From NCBI GenBank assembly GCA_964593925.1, contig CAZQKM010000031.1:1-30723 (forward strand): a stretch of 30,723 nt of DNA, given 5' to 3'. This stretch comes from Oleidesulfovibrio sp964593925. GTDB taxonomy: Bacteria; Desulfobacterota; Desulfovibrionia; Desulfovibrionales; Desulfovibrionaceae. The stretch's first letter is position 1, and the number at the start of each line of letters is the position of its first letter. Both the position numbers and the translations under genes were made by a program. Below are positions 1-7,458 of the stretch, in pieces. Below the pieces are notes generated by a model. It saw nothing but the letters and a program-made list of their open reading frames with translations. It was not told the origin of the DNA and made no database searches.

Positions 1-314
1 CAGTTGATCTATCAAAGGAAATTTACAGACAGGCGTGAAGCAGAGCTTGCTCTCTGATTGTGTCCGGTTTGACTGACACATAGGAGCTTTTTTACGTTTT
101 CAGATGGTTTGACAATTTTGGGGAAAAATTAAGCTCTGTTCTCAACTCTGAAATTTTCGCTGGATAAATAACGGCAAGCACCTGCCAGTCCTATTTTTGT
201 CTTACATTCGTCCTGTTCAGACGTTACCCCACGCCATTTTAATTTTTTCCGTCTCCCTCAAAGCCGAACGTGTCTGCATTTTTGCCGGAGCAGAGGATAC
301 CAAGCAGGTGCACA
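1..314. other. gene-free stretch, nothing recognised
   Basis: No reading frame of useful length and no RNA gene is visible on either strand. A short hairpin (CAGAG at 41-45, CTCTG at 52-56) is present but unremarkable. The block lies beyond the terminator of the tRNA-Pro gene, so it is probably intergenic or the tail of a neighbour outside the window. Confidence 0.5.
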
Positions 315-346
315 TAAAAAAGCAGCTTACCAAAAGGCAAACTGCT
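315..346 (-). terminator. Rho-independent terminator of tRNA-Pro
   Basis: Read on the minus strand, the arms are at 346-336 and 331-321. They form an 11-bp stem with two G-U pairs around a TTTT loop, followed by six T at 320-315. It begins 8 nt after the CCA end of the tRNA. Stem, loop and T-tract together make a classic intrinsic terminator. Confidence 0.85.
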
Positions 347-354
347 AATTTTTG

Positions 355-431
355 TGGTCGGGGCGACACGATTTGAACGTGCGACCCCCTGCTCCCAAGG
401 CAGGTGCGCTACCAAGCTGCGCTACGCCCCG
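355..431 (-). tRNA. tRNA-Pro (anticodon TGG)
   Basis: The minus strand folds into a complete 77-nt cloverleaf. The acceptor stem CGGGGCG pairs with CGCCCCG, the D arm is GCGC/GCGC, the anticodon stem CCTGC/GCAGG holds the loop CTTGGGA with anticodon TGG, and the T arm is GCACG/CGTGT with loop TTCAAAT. Discriminator A is followed by an encoded CCA. TGG reads proline CCA and, with a modified wobble base, other CCN codons. It lies 55 nt downstream of the Hpt gene on the same strand. A weak own promoter is possible (TTGCGT, 17 nt, TATCAA, about 40 nt upstream), but co-transcription with the upstream operon is equally possible. Confidence 0.97.
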
Positions 432-486
432 TCGTAATTGACACAACTTGATAGACCAAAGCCACCATATACGCAAGCAGAAAATA

Positions 487-831
487 TTATTTTGGGGTTG
501 TGGCCAGAAACTGTGCGACAACGTCAAAGGCTTTTTGCAAAGCTTGGTATTGCAGGCGGGCGGCGTCAAGGTTGCCAGTCTTGCAGTTTTTTTCAAGTGC
601 AGCTGCCTGCTCGCCCACCATATGGGCACCTATTGTGGATGAGCTGCCTTTTATCTGGTGGGCAAGTTGCCCACAGGTGTCAAGCTGTTTTTGAGTCAGG
701 GCATCTTGCAGCTCACGCAATCTGTGCGGTGTATCCTCAATATATGCGGCATATAAAATTTGCAGCAGGGCTGTCTCGCCACCAAGCCGTTTAAGCGTTT
801 GTTGTGTTTCCAAAACAGGAGAGTTTATCAT
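487..831 (-). CDS. Hpt-domain phosphotransfer protein
   Basis: A 114-residue stand-alone histidine phosphotransfer protein. The motif AHQIKGSSSTIGA, with His58 as the expected phospho-accepting residue, is the Hpt signature, and the all-helical composition and length suit a single four-helix bundle. Such proteins pass phosphate between response-regulator receiver domains in multistep phosphorelays in the cytoplasm. No histidine kinase or regulator is nearby, so its partner is unknown. The start at 831 was preferred over an in-frame ATG at 906 because the domain begins there, an AGAGG element sits 10 nt upstream, and the earlier start would overlap cobO. It begins 28 nt after cobO and is probably co-transcribed with it. 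Confidence 0.85.
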   Translation of the reverse strand: MINSPVLETQQTLKRLGGETALLQILYAAYIEDTPHRLRELQDALTQKQLDTCGQLAHQIKGSSSTIGAHMVGEQAAALEKNCKTGNLDAARLQYQALQKAFDVVAQFLATTPK

Positions 832-859
832 AAATCGCGTGCCTCTGCAGGAGGTATAT

Positions 860-1363
860 TTAGTATTCAATGCCTTTTGTTGCGGGAATGCCCAAAGCAT
901 ATGCATGTTGTATTTCAGACATTTCGGTAATTGTATGGGCTTGCTCTCGCAGCCATTTGGGGAGTCCGCGGCCAGAGAGCACTAAGTGCGTGCCATGCGT
1001 GGCTGCGGCGTTGATAAGGGTTTGGAGTTCTTGTTGTGAAATCAACGCATGGCCAAGGGCATATAGGGCTTCATCCAAGATCAGGATATCAAAGTCAGCC
1101 ATACGGTGTTGCGCCCATTCCAGCAACAGACGAGCTGCTTGTGTGTGTCGCTCTCGTTCTTTTTCATTGGTAAAAAAGCCTTCTCCCTTGGCATGAAAAT
1201 TATCCTGCAACAAACTGCTGAGCATACGTTGCTCTCCGGCTTGTCCATTTCGTTTCATAAACTGCCCAAAGCCTACGCGCATATCATGCCCCATTGCACG
1301 AAGGGCAATGCCGATACAGGCAGTAGTCTTTCCTTTGCCGTTTCCTGTATGAATCAGTAGCAT
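860..1363 (-). CDS. cobO: cob(I)alamin adenosyltransferase (CobO/BtuR family)
   Basis: A 167-residue protein of the CobO/BtuR/CobA family, which transfers the adenosyl group of ATP to cob(I)alamin or cob(I)yrinic acid a,c-diamide to form the coenzyme B12 carbon-cobalt bond. The P-loop GNGKGKTT is at residues 7-14, a Walker-B-like ILILDEALYAL lies mid-protein, and the C-terminus TEMSEIQHAYALGIPATKGIEY matches the family end (H-x-Y...G-x-x-A-x-K-G-I-E-Y/F). The frame is open further upstream (to 1567), but ATG 1363 puts the P-loop at the usual N-terminal position, has GGAAAT 6 nt upstream, and leaves only 4 nt after the amrS stop. Length is slightly shorter than the roughly 170-200 residues usual for the family. 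Translation is probably coupled to amrS. Confidence 0.9.
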   Translation of the reverse strand: MLLIHTGNGKGKTTACIGIALRAMGHDMRVGFGQFMKRNGQAGEQRMLSSLLQDNFHAKGEGFFTNEKERERHTQAARLLLEWAQHRMADFDILILDEALYALGHALISQQELQTLINAAATHGTHLVLSGRGLPKWLREQAHTITEMSEIQHAYALGIPATKGIEY

Positions 1364-1367
1364 GGTT

Positions 1368-2381
1368 CTATTTCCAAATGCCGGGAATACGGGCGGCACA
1401 GTGAGTACATAACCCGCTTCCGTTATAGGTAGATGTAAAGCCGGTTCGCGGGATGAACGACTCGCTGCACCGAGGGCAATAGGTATTTTCTGCTTTATGT
1501 CCTGGGATGTTACCGGGGTAGACAAAAAGCAGCCCAGCCTCTTTTCCACTTTCCAGTGCCCGCTCAATGGTACTTGCAGGCGTGGGAGGAATATGGCTTA
1601 GTTGGTATTGAGGGTGAAATCGTGATACATGCCAAGGAACCTCAACGCCAAGATCAGAAGCAATAAACCGGGCGATGGCGTCAAGTTCTTGTTTACTATC
1701 GTTATATCCAGGGATGATGAGTGTCGTGATTTCAATCCACCAGCCAAATTTTCGTGCTGTTTTCAAGGTGTGCAGTACAGGTTTGAGACGTGCCCCGCAC
1801 ATTGAGTGGTAAAAGCCATCTGAAAAGGATTTTAAGTCAAAGTTTGCGGCATGGATAACATTTTTATGTGCAGCAAGACATTGGGGGCTTTGAAAGCCGT
1901 TGGATACCAGAATGTTTTTCAGTCCATACTCTGTGCCAAGGGCGGCTGTCTCCAACACAAGCTCGGAAAAAATGGTAGGCTCGGAATACGTGTAGGAAAT
2001 ACTTCGAGACTTGGTGGCCAAGGCATGCTGCACCAACGCCCTGGCCGAAACCACGGTACCATGTGTGCCATGCTGTTTTGCGGTATGTTGAGAGAGTTGA
2101 TGGTTTTGGCAAAAGACACAGCGTAGGTTGCATCCGGGAGTTCCCAGGGAAAGGGTGGTTGTACCCGGTAAGAAATGATACAAGGGTTTTTTTTCTATCG
2201 GGTCAATATGTAGCGCGGCTACTGTATCTGCAACCAGGGTGTATAGTGTACCTTGTTTGTTAATGCGCACACGACACCTACCGCTCTGACCTTCTGCCAG
2301 CAGGCAGTAGTGGCTACACAGCATACATTGGACATGTTGTGATGCCCGTGGCTTCCAGAGAATTGCGGGGTGCATGGCCAT
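1368..2381 (-). CDS. amrS: AmmeMemoRadiSam-system radical SAM enzyme (AmrS-type)
   Basis: A 337-residue radical SAM enzyme. The [4Fe-4S]/SAM-binding motif C-N-L-R-C-V-F-C is at residues 84-91. It is framed by an N-terminal Cys cluster (C19, C22, C26, C36) and a C-terminal CPRC...CTHC zinc-ribbon-like pair. The TYSEPTIF segment is typical of the PflA-like AmrS family, which often accompanies AMMECR1 and Memo proteins. Those partners are absent from this window. The reaction of the family is not firmly known. The start at 2381 has AAAGG 12 nt upstream; a second ATG at 2375 is possible. It sits 6 nt after a small exported protein gene and 4 nt before cobO, so the genes form one transcript. Confidence 0.88.
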   Translation of the reverse strand: MAMHPAILWKPRASQHVQCMLCSHYCLLAEGQSGRCRVRINKQGTLYTLVADTVAALHIDPIEKKPLYHFLPGTTTLSLGTPGCNLRCVFCQNHQLSQHTAKQHGTHGTVVSARALVQHALATKSRSISYTYSEPTIFSELVLETAALGTEYGLKNILVSNGFQSPQCLAAHKNVIHAANFDLKSFSDGFYHSMCGARLKPVLHTLKTARKFGWWIEITTLIIPGYNDSKQELDAIARFIASDLGVEVPWHVSRFHPQYQLSHIPPTPASTIERALESGKEAGLLFVYPGNIPGHKAENTYCPRCSESFIPRTGFTSTYNGSGLCTHCAARIPGIWK

Positions 2382-2387
2382 GACTTT

Positions 2388-2678
2388 TTACAACCTTTGC
2401 GCAGGGCTCACGATAATCTTGGGTTTGACTATAATTGGCTGGGGTTCAGTGTCTTGTGTGTTTTTTGGGGGTGGAGGCTGAGTGTGCATGATATTGGCAT
2501 TTTGTTCATCTTCCTTAATAATGGCCGTACTACCTGGTGTTTTTATGATATTGTCCTGCACAGGAAGATGGTCAGGGGGTTGTGCATATGCTTTATGCGG
2601 CAGTGCAAAAAAGAAAATGGCTGCCATACTGCAAAGCAGCATATGGATGCCGCCGTGGAAGAAGGGTGTCGTCCGCAT
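2388..2678 (-). CDS. small exported proline-rich protein, unknown function
   Basis: A 96-residue protein I do not recognise. It has an N-terminal signal peptide: a short basic region, a hydrophobic stretch around residues 13-26 (MLLCSMAAIFFFAL) and a likely cleavage after AYA at residue 32. The mature part is about 64 residues, rich in Pro, Gln and charged residues (THTQPPPPK-like run), and probably unstructured in the periplasm. A strong AAGGGGG ribosome site lies 5 nt before ATG 2678, and the stop is only 6 nt before amrS, both supporting a real gene. A lipobox is not evident. An internal ATG at 2642 is a weaker alternative. It is first in the amrS-cobO-hpt unit and divergent from purM. Confidence 0.62.
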   Translation of the reverse strand: MRTTPFFHGGIHMLLCSMAAIFFFALPHKAYAQPPDHLPVQDNIIKTPGSTAIIKEDEQNANIMHTQPPPPKNTQDTEPQPIIVKPKIIVSPAQRL

Positions 2679-2687
2679 ATTGCCCCC

Positions 2688-2716
2688 TTGCGCTTAGCGC
2701 ACTAAAAGCCTATGAA
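2688..2716 (+). promoter_or_regulatory. candidate purM promoter with overlapping palindrome
   Basis: A TTGCGC hexamer (2688-2693) and a TATGAA hexamer (2711-2716) are spaced by exactly 17 nt, 43 nt before the purM start. A palindrome, TGCGC-TTA-GCGCA (2689-2701), overlaps the -35 position and also the start region of the divergent gene. It could be an operator for a regulator acting in both directions. Each hexamer matches the consensus only partly. Confidence 0.4.
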
Positions 2717-2758
2717 TACTTTCCGAATTCTGAAGCAACCTGCAAGGAGCAAGCTATC

Positions 2759-3814
2759 ATGTCAGAGGATCGTGCAAAAGCGTACACCGAGGCGGGGGTT
2801 GATATCAATGCCGGAAACGCTCTTGTTTCGCGAATCAAGTCTATGATTCAGGGAACCCATACCAAGGGTGTCATCTCTGATATAGGTGGCTTTGGCGGCC
2901 TGTTCAAGCCCGATCTTGATGGAATGGAAGACCCCGTGCTTGTTTCTTCCACTGATGGGGTGGGCACCAAGCTCAAGCTTGCCTTTTTATTTAATCGCCA
3001 TGACACTGTGGGCATTGACCTTGTGGCCATGAGCGTGAACGATGTGCTTGTCCAAGGGGCAAAGCCACTGTTTTTTCTTGACTATTTTGCGACAGGAAAG
3101 CTTGACGTTGATCTTGCAGAGGATGTTGTCTCTGGCGTGGCCGAAGGTTGCAGGCAGGCCAAGTGTGCCTTGTTGGGGGGAGAAACAGCAGAAATGGCTG
3201 ACATGTACGCTGCGGGAGAATATGATCTTGCGGGGTTCTGTGTGGGGCTTGTCGATAACTCGCGTATTGTGGATGGTTCTGATATCCGGGTGGGTGACGT
3301 TATCATCGGTCTGGCATCCAGTGGCATACACTCCAACGGATATACATTGGTGCGTAGACTGCTTGAAAAAAGTGGCTTGCATGGGCAGGATATCATGCCT
3401 GGTACCGAGGCAAAGGTCAGCGATGTATTGATGGAACCCACCAGAATTTATGTGGAATCTGTCAAGAATATCATGCGTGATTTTCAAGTTAAGGGTATGG
3501 TTCATGTCACTGGTGGCGGCTTTTATGACAATCTGCCACGGGTGCTGCCCCCCACTGTGGCCGCACATATAGATTTTGGCTCGTGGACAGTGCTGCCGGT
3601 ATTTCAGTGGCTACGTGAACAAGGTAACCTTAGCTGGCCTGAGATGCTGCAAATATTTAACTGCGGTATTGGATACATGTTTATCGTTGCTCCGGATGAC
3701 GCTGAAGATGTGTTGAGCAGGCTTGATGCCCTTGGGCAAAAGGCCTGGCGTATTGGTGTGCTGGAGCAGTGCAAGAGTGATACGGTGGAGCGCGTTATTG
3801 TGGACTTTGGTTAG
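2759..3814 (+). CDS. purM: phosphoribosylformylglycinamidine cyclo-ligase (AIR synthetase)
   Basis: A 351-residue AIR synthetase, the fifth step of de novo purine synthesis, which closes FGAM to aminoimidazole ribonucleotide with ATP in the cytoplasm. The N-terminus carries the family signature YTEAGVDINAGNALVSRIK, followed by GGFGGLF, the glycine-rich SSTDGVGTKLK ATP-binding segment and the GGETAEM motif. The C-terminal half has HVTGGGFYDNLPRVLP, as in PurM. Length is normal for the family (about 345). The frame is open upstream to 2582, but ATG 2759 starts at the conserved N-terminus and has AAGGAG 10 nt upstream. It stands alone, divergent from the amrS unit and convergent with the radical SAM gene. 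Confidence 0.96.
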   Translation: MSEDRAKAYTEAGVDINAGNALVSRIKSMIQGTHTKGVISDIGGFGGLFKPDLDGMEDPVLVSSTDGVGTKLKLAFLFNRHDTVGIDLVAMSVNDVLVQGAKPLFFLDYFATGKLDVDLAEDVVSGVAEGCRQAKCALLGGETAEMADMYAAGEYDLAGFCVGLVDNSRIVDGSDIRVGDVIIGLASSGIHSNGYTLVRRLLEKSGLHGQDIMPGTEAKVSDVLMEPTRIYVESVKNIMRDFQVKGMVHVTGGGFYDNLPRVLPPTVAAHIDFGSWTVLPVFQWLREQGNLSWPEMLQIFNCGIGYMFIVAPDDAEDVLSRLDALGQKAWRIGVLEQCKSDTVERVIVDFG

Positions 3815-3836
3815 CTCTTGACCTGTGTATGCAAGC

Positions 3837-3885
3837 AAAAAGCGTGTCAGTAAAAAGAACCCTTTTTTAGCTGCACGCTTTTTTT
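3837..3885. terminator. bidirectional intrinsic terminator between purM and radical SAM gene
   Basis: AAAAAGCGTG (3837-3846) pairs with CACGCTTTTT (3874-3883), and the stem can continue through CAG/CTG with one bulged T. A T-tract follows on the plus strand and one lies opposite for the minus strand. It sits between the two convergent stop codons at 3814 and 3942 and can end both transcripts. Confidence 0.8.
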
Positions 3886-3941
3886 GTGACTGAAGTACAC
3901 CAGCTTGTGCGTAGAGTGTCAGTCGGGTACGCTTGATGGCA

Positions 3942-5219
3942 TCAGGCTTTTGAGGGTAAAAAGGGATTGAAATATCCAAATTGTAGCCAAGGAGCCGATT
4001 TGCGCAAGCGTTTACGAAGATTTTGGAAACCTGCTCCAGGGCCGAACTCGAGTCCTTGCAGTAACTCAAGGTATATTTCCGGATCAATATTTAGATTGCG
4101 TAGTTGGATAAAATCAACTTTTTCTGTGATTACAAGCTCGCTGAGCGCGTCGATTTCTCGTTCGGTATCAGAGATACCGGGAAAATAGAGCAAGTTGAGG
4201 GAAACAAAAACCCCATGGGCGTGGGCTTGGGCAATGGAGCGTCGAACATCCGCAAAGCTGTAGCCCGTGGGGCGATAATAGCGGGTGTATACTTCTTCGC
4301 GGGCGCTGTTAAGGCTGACACGAATGGAATCAACACCTGCCTTGGCAAGCTGAGTGATTGCTTGTGGGAGCGAGGCGTTTGTATTGATATTGACTGTGCC
4401 TTTGCCCCCTTGATCACGGAATATGGTTACAGCTTCGGCTATGAGTGCTGCTTCGGTAAGAGGTTCGCCTTCGCAGCCCTGCCCAAAAGAAAATAAGGGC
4501 CTTTGGGTTTCGCTCCGTCCATGATGGAGCATTATTTGGGCAATTTCTTCTGCTGTGGGGACAAAGTCCAGCCTGTTTTGCGGAGCACTGCAAATACGCG
4601 AACTTTTTTCTTGCAGCGAAATACAGCCAACACAACGGGCATTACATCTGCGGGAGACGGGCAGCGGAGCTTCAAATCGTCCAAGGGCAAGGTTGCGCGC
4701 AGCCGGACAGCAATAGGTCAGTGCACACTTATGCATGAGGTGTTGCATGAGCCTGTTTTTGGGGTATGCCTTGCTCAAGGCAAGGGCCTGCTGTTTGATG
4801 CGTTTTTGCGGAATGGAGTGAAATTCCTGCCGTTTATCCTGATCCACCCGTTTGGCACAGACATAGAACCGCCCATTGGCGTATCCCACGGCGCCATAGG
4901 CAAAAAGCGGGAGTACCGGGGCGTCGGTGCTGCTGAGATATGCGGCATGTGCGGTAAGGGTATGGGCTGGCGCAGCAAAGGCAGCCACTGCTGTTTCTTC
5001 TTGTGCTTCAATCTCACCGGTATCAGGAGAAAATCCCAGAGCCTTGCGTCCGGGCAGTAAAAAGATATCGCTTTCTGCAGGCAGTGGCATAAGCTCGTCC
5101 GGGCGGGGCAGGGCAAATTCATACCCTCTGCGACAGACCATAAGCAGGTCAGGGTGGTCATAAATGTGCCCATGGCTATCAGCAACAAGCAGCTTGGGCT
5201 GGATTTTGGAAGAGGCCAT
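3942..5219 (-). CDS. radical SAM protein with uncharacterised N-terminal region
   Basis: A 425-residue protein. The radical SAM core starts at the CxxxCxxC motif CNARCVGC (C192, C196, C199). FGQGCEGEPL (residues 245-254) resembles the family GGE motif, followed by NINTNASLP and a TIM-barrel-like pattern with SIRVSLNSAREEVY. The first 165 or so residues form a separate region of unknown function, beginning LLVADSHGHIYDHP, and a Cys cluster (C165, C170, C171) precedes the core and might bind another cluster or zinc. I cannot assign a substrate. ATG 5219 has AGGAG 10 nt upstream. The gene is monocistronic, divergent from the 5380 gene and convergent with purM. Confidence 0.85.
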   Translation of the reverse strand: MASSKIQPKLLVADSHGHIYDHPDLLMVCRRGYEFALPRPDELMPLPAESDIFLLPGRKALGFSPDTGEIEAQEETAVAAFAAPAHTLTAHAAYLSSTDAPVLPLFAYGAVGYANGRFYVCAKRVDQDKRQEFHSIPQKRIKQQALALSKAYPKNRLMQHLMHKCALTYCCPAARNLALGRFEAPLPVSRRCNARCVGCISLQEKSSRICSAPQNRLDFVPTAEEIAQIMLHHGRSETQRPLFSFGQGCEGEPLTEAALIAEAVTIFRDQGGKGTVNINTNASLPQAITQLAKAGVDSIRVSLNSAREEVYTRYYRPTGYSFADVRRSIAQAHAHGVFVSLNLLYFPGISDTEREIDALSELVITEKVDFIQLRNLNIDPEIYLELLQGLEFGPGAGFQNLRKRLRKSAPWLQFGYFNPFLPSKA

Positions 5220-5379
5220 ACCGTTGTTCTCTCCTGGGGAGTTTGTGACAAAGATACATTTTTATGCTAGACGACAACTCATACGAAAAGCAAAGGCAGT
5301 GAGCAAGAAAAATTAAAATTGTTTTGTGGCGTATTTGGCCTTTGGGTAATGTATTCGACAGAGTGGAGTAATACATATC

Positions 5380-5721
5380 ATGTTTGAAGAGATGCTTGCG
5401 CCTTTTATGGTGTTTATAGTGCTTTGTTTCATCGGGCTTATGGTAATGTTTTTTTTCATAATGCGCGGTTTTGATGAGCTTGTACGCAATTTGCGTACTG
5501 AGCGTTCCGTTATGTTGGAGCAAGTACGCGCCATAGAAGATAAGATTGACATCTTGACTAGTGTTGTTCGTAATAGACGAGTGTCATCTGACCAATCAGA
5601 GGGTAACGGACAGTATTTGCGTAGACCTGCGATGCCTTTGTCAGAGGCTTCTCGGCCTGCTGACCGCCACGGACATACAGATTCGGAAGACAATATCACA
5701 GAATTTATTCTGCATGAATAA
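5380..5721 (+). CDS. membrane-anchored coiled-coil protein, unknown function
   Basis: A 113-residue hypothetical protein. It has a short N-terminus, one transmembrane helix at about residues 8-28 (LAPFMVFIVLCFIGLMVMFFFI), then a predicted cytoplasmic coiled coil at about 33-65 rich in Glu, Arg and Leu (ELVRNLRTERSVMLEQVRAIEDKIDIL). The remaining tail of about 45 residues is polar and probably disordered. GGAG lies 11 nt before ATG 5380. The next gene starts 20 nt after its stop, has the same architecture and is probably co-transcribed. Function is unknown; the shape recalls small division, secretion or motility accessory proteins, but no family is recognised. Confidence 0.72.
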   Translation: MFEEMLAPFMVFIVLCFIGLMVMFFFIMRGFDELVRNLRTERSVMLEQVRAIEDKIDILTSVVRNRRVSSDQSEGNGQYLRRPAMPLSEASRPADRHGHTDSEDNITEFILHE

Positions 5722-5741
5722 CAATAAGGCAGCAGTTGGCG

Positions 5742-6191
5742 ATGGATTATGTACTTATACTATTTGCCTTATGTACAGGCGTTGTTGTGACCTGTATTTT
5801 ACTTAAAAGGCGATCTCAGTACTTCCATCGAATAATAAACAGGCTCAGGCGTAAAAATGCTCAGCTGAATGCTCATTTTGCCCAGCTCACCCAAGAGGAA
5901 AAGCGTTTGACTAACTCTGTGGCTGCTTTGGACGGGCAGCTCAAAGTGGCCTTGTTGCAAGTGCCAATAGGGGCTGAAGGAAGAGAGCAAAAAAACGGAT
6001 CCACGCAGTTTATGGAATACCTTGTGCATCGCGGGGGGATAACCTCGGAGCAGCTTAAAAAGATTGAGCGCTATAAACTGCATACAGCGAGTAATATGAG
6101 TATGGAAGAGCTGGCCGTGGTGCTGGATATGATAAGCACAGAATCACTGCAAAGTATGAAGATTGCCTTTGAAAGTCGCCCGAGGGCATAA
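5742..6191 (+). CDS. membrane-anchored coiled-coil protein with small C-terminal helical domain
   Basis: A 149-residue hypothetical protein with a transmembrane helix at about residues 3-22, a basic stop-transfer patch (KRRSQYFHR), then a coiled coil to about residue 70. The C-terminal part (about residues 95-149) includes FMEYLVHRGGITSEQLKKIERYKL, which resembles the 'gG-I-t-eeQL' helical pattern of small domains found at the N-terminus of type II secretion or pilus ATPases. That similarity is weak and inferred. A TTG at 5736 lies a better distance (6 nt) from AAGG than ATG 5742 (12 nt), so the start is uncertain by two codons. It is paired with the 5380 gene, and together they may form a membrane complex. 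Confidence 0.7.
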   Translation: MDYVLILFALCTGVVVTCILLKRRSQYFHRIINRLRRKNAQLNAHFAQLTQEEKRLTNSVAALDGQLKVALLQVPIGAEGREQKNGSTQFMEYLVHRGGITSEQLKKIERYKLHTASNMSMEELAVVLDMISTESLQSMKIAFESRPRA

Positions 6192-6363
6192 GATGCCGTA
6201 GTTTCAGGCGTTATCTGCGTTTTTTTTTATTTTGCTGGTCCCGATTGCCTGAGTCGTTCCGCTGTCTGGTCTGCTCCTACCTGAATTATGTTCCTTTGAG
6301 CAATGCCTGCATGGGTGGGCTGCTGTAGTACTTTATCCTTTCTATCCAATCCGCTAAATAGAT

Positions 6364-6395
6364 CGTGCTCCTCTATTGGAGAGGGGCACGGTTTT
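6364..6395 (+). terminator. strong hairpin with short T-tract, possible terminator
   Basis: CGTGCTCCTCT (6364-6374) pairs with AGAGGGGCACG (6380-6390) across a five-base loop: an 11-bp stem with one T-G pair. TTTT follows at 6392-6395. It is 170 nt after the stop of the 5742 gene, far for a simple terminator, and the T-tract is short. It might instead end an unannotated RNA. Confidence 0.4.
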
Positions 6396-6466
6396 GGTAC
6401 CGGAAGGCAATCTGATAGTACGTATGTAAAATGGTTTTATAGGAGTGTTAACAGACGTTGCTTGTT

Positions 6467-6499
6467 GTGGGTGCCGCACTTCGGCAATGGTATGCCCAC
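6467..6499 (+). ncRNA. possible structured RNA element
   Basis: GTGGG (6467-6471) pairs with CCCAC (6495-6499). Directly inside, TGCCG (6472-6476) pairs with CGGCA (6482-6486) around a CACTT loop, giving a stacked 10-bp GC-rich stem with an 8-nt bulge on the 3' side. No known RNA family is recognised; this is only a structural observation. Confidence 0.2.
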
Positions 6500-6779
6500 T
6501 GCCATGTATGCTCAGATATGGCTGATGAGTGTGTTATTTTCAGCTTGTCGTGGCATTCGCAACATATGGATACTACTCATATTTGGGGTACCAGCCAGGA
6601 TCAGATTGAGAGCTGTTCACGTGAAGATACGCGGGTGGAGTAGTGGATGTAGCCTTTGGGCGGGCTTTGAGCGGCTCATAAACTCAAGCTCCGGCTCTGC
6701 GGATGGAGTGACTCTGTAGTGATGAAAAGCAGAGCAAATCTGGGGGGGGGCAGTTTTCTGGGTAAAGGGCAGGTTTGTT

Positions 6780-7406
6780 CTATTCCAGGGGGTGAGACAG
6801 GTTTTGTATGAAAAACATCAGGCCGTTTTCGAGCATCTGTACAGCCAGGAGTACAAGAATGAGCCCCATAAGCCGCTCAGCAGCGCGCATACCCCGTTTG
6901 CCCAGTATCCTGGCAAGCTCTGGAGTGAACAACATGATCACCGCGGTCAATAACCAGGCGCTTATAATGCCAAGCAGTACGGAGGACGACCCGGGAAAAG
7001 GCGTTTCGGCTTTGCGGGCATACAGCATTACAGCGGCTAGCAGCGAGGGGCCCGCAATGAGAGGTATGGCGATGGGGACAATAAAAGGGTCCTGGGCTTG
7101 CTCTACATAACCTTCATCACGAGGAAAGATCATTTTTATGGAAATGATAAGCAGAATCATCCCCCCTGCAAGGCGCAGGGTGGAGGGGCGGATATCCAGC
7201 AGGGCAAGCATGGCATCGCCCAGGTAGTAAAACAAAAAGATCACGCCCAGTGCGATGCAAAGTTCCCGCAGCAAAATGCTCCGCATGACACGGGGAGTAC
7301 TGCCTTTGAGCATGCCAATACACACGGCAGCATTACCCAGCGGATCCATAATGAGAAAAAGCGGCAGCGCAATTTCAAATACGTTACGAAAAGAGAGTTC
7401 ATTCAT
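6780..7406 (-). CDS. MarC/UPF0056-family inner-membrane protein
   Basis: A 208-residue integral membrane protein of the MarC (UPF0056) family. About six transmembrane helices are visible. Family motifs include FLIMDPLGN near residue 20, LRLAGGMILLIISIKMIF in the middle, and IPLIAGPSLLAAVMLY in the second half, the repeated P-L-x-x-G-P pattern of the family. The cellular role is not known; an early link with antibiotic resistance in E. coli was not upheld. The reading frame extends upstream into queD, but ATG 7406 matches the usual N-terminus (MNELSFRNVFEIALPLF). No strong ribosome site precedes it. It is the last gene of dnaE-queD-marC, 52 nt after queD. Confidence 0.88.
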   Translation of the reverse strand: MNELSFRNVFEIALPLFLIMDPLGNAAVCIGMLKGSTPRVMRSILLRELCIALGVIFLFYYLGDAMLALLDIRPSTLRLAGGMILLIISIKMIFPRDEGYVEQAQDPFIVPIAIPLIAGPSLLAAVMLYARKAETPFPGSSSVLLGIISAWLLTAVIMLFTPELARILGKRGMRAAERLMGLILVLLAVQMLENGLMFFIQNLSHPLE

Positions 7407-7458
7407 GGCAATAGTTTTGGCAGAATGTTGCAGGGGGGAGCCCTTTGCAGCCAGAGGG

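Larger units (their letters stand above)
6192..6779. other. gene-free stretch with two strong hairpins
   Basis: No convincing protein gene. Open frames here (for example 6303-6719 and 6458-6643 on plus) have unusual composition and no credible ribosome site. The block contains a strong hairpin at 6364-6390, a 10-bp GC-rich folded element at 6467-6499 and a run of nine G at 6742-6750. It may carry a structured RNA or be remains of a lost gene. Confidence 0.5.

Noticed and set aside
6192..6229. Terminator after the 5742 gene at the T9 tract
   Set aside because: The T-tract is good but no stem of more than three pairs ends next to it.
6303..6719. Plus-strand open frame of 138 codons
   Set aside because: No ribosome site, odd composition rich in Cys, Trp and Ser, and it runs across strong hairpins. 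It looks like chance.
6742..6750. Run of nine G as a phase-variable site
   Set aside because: It is not inside or directly before a supported gene, so length changes would have no obvious effect.
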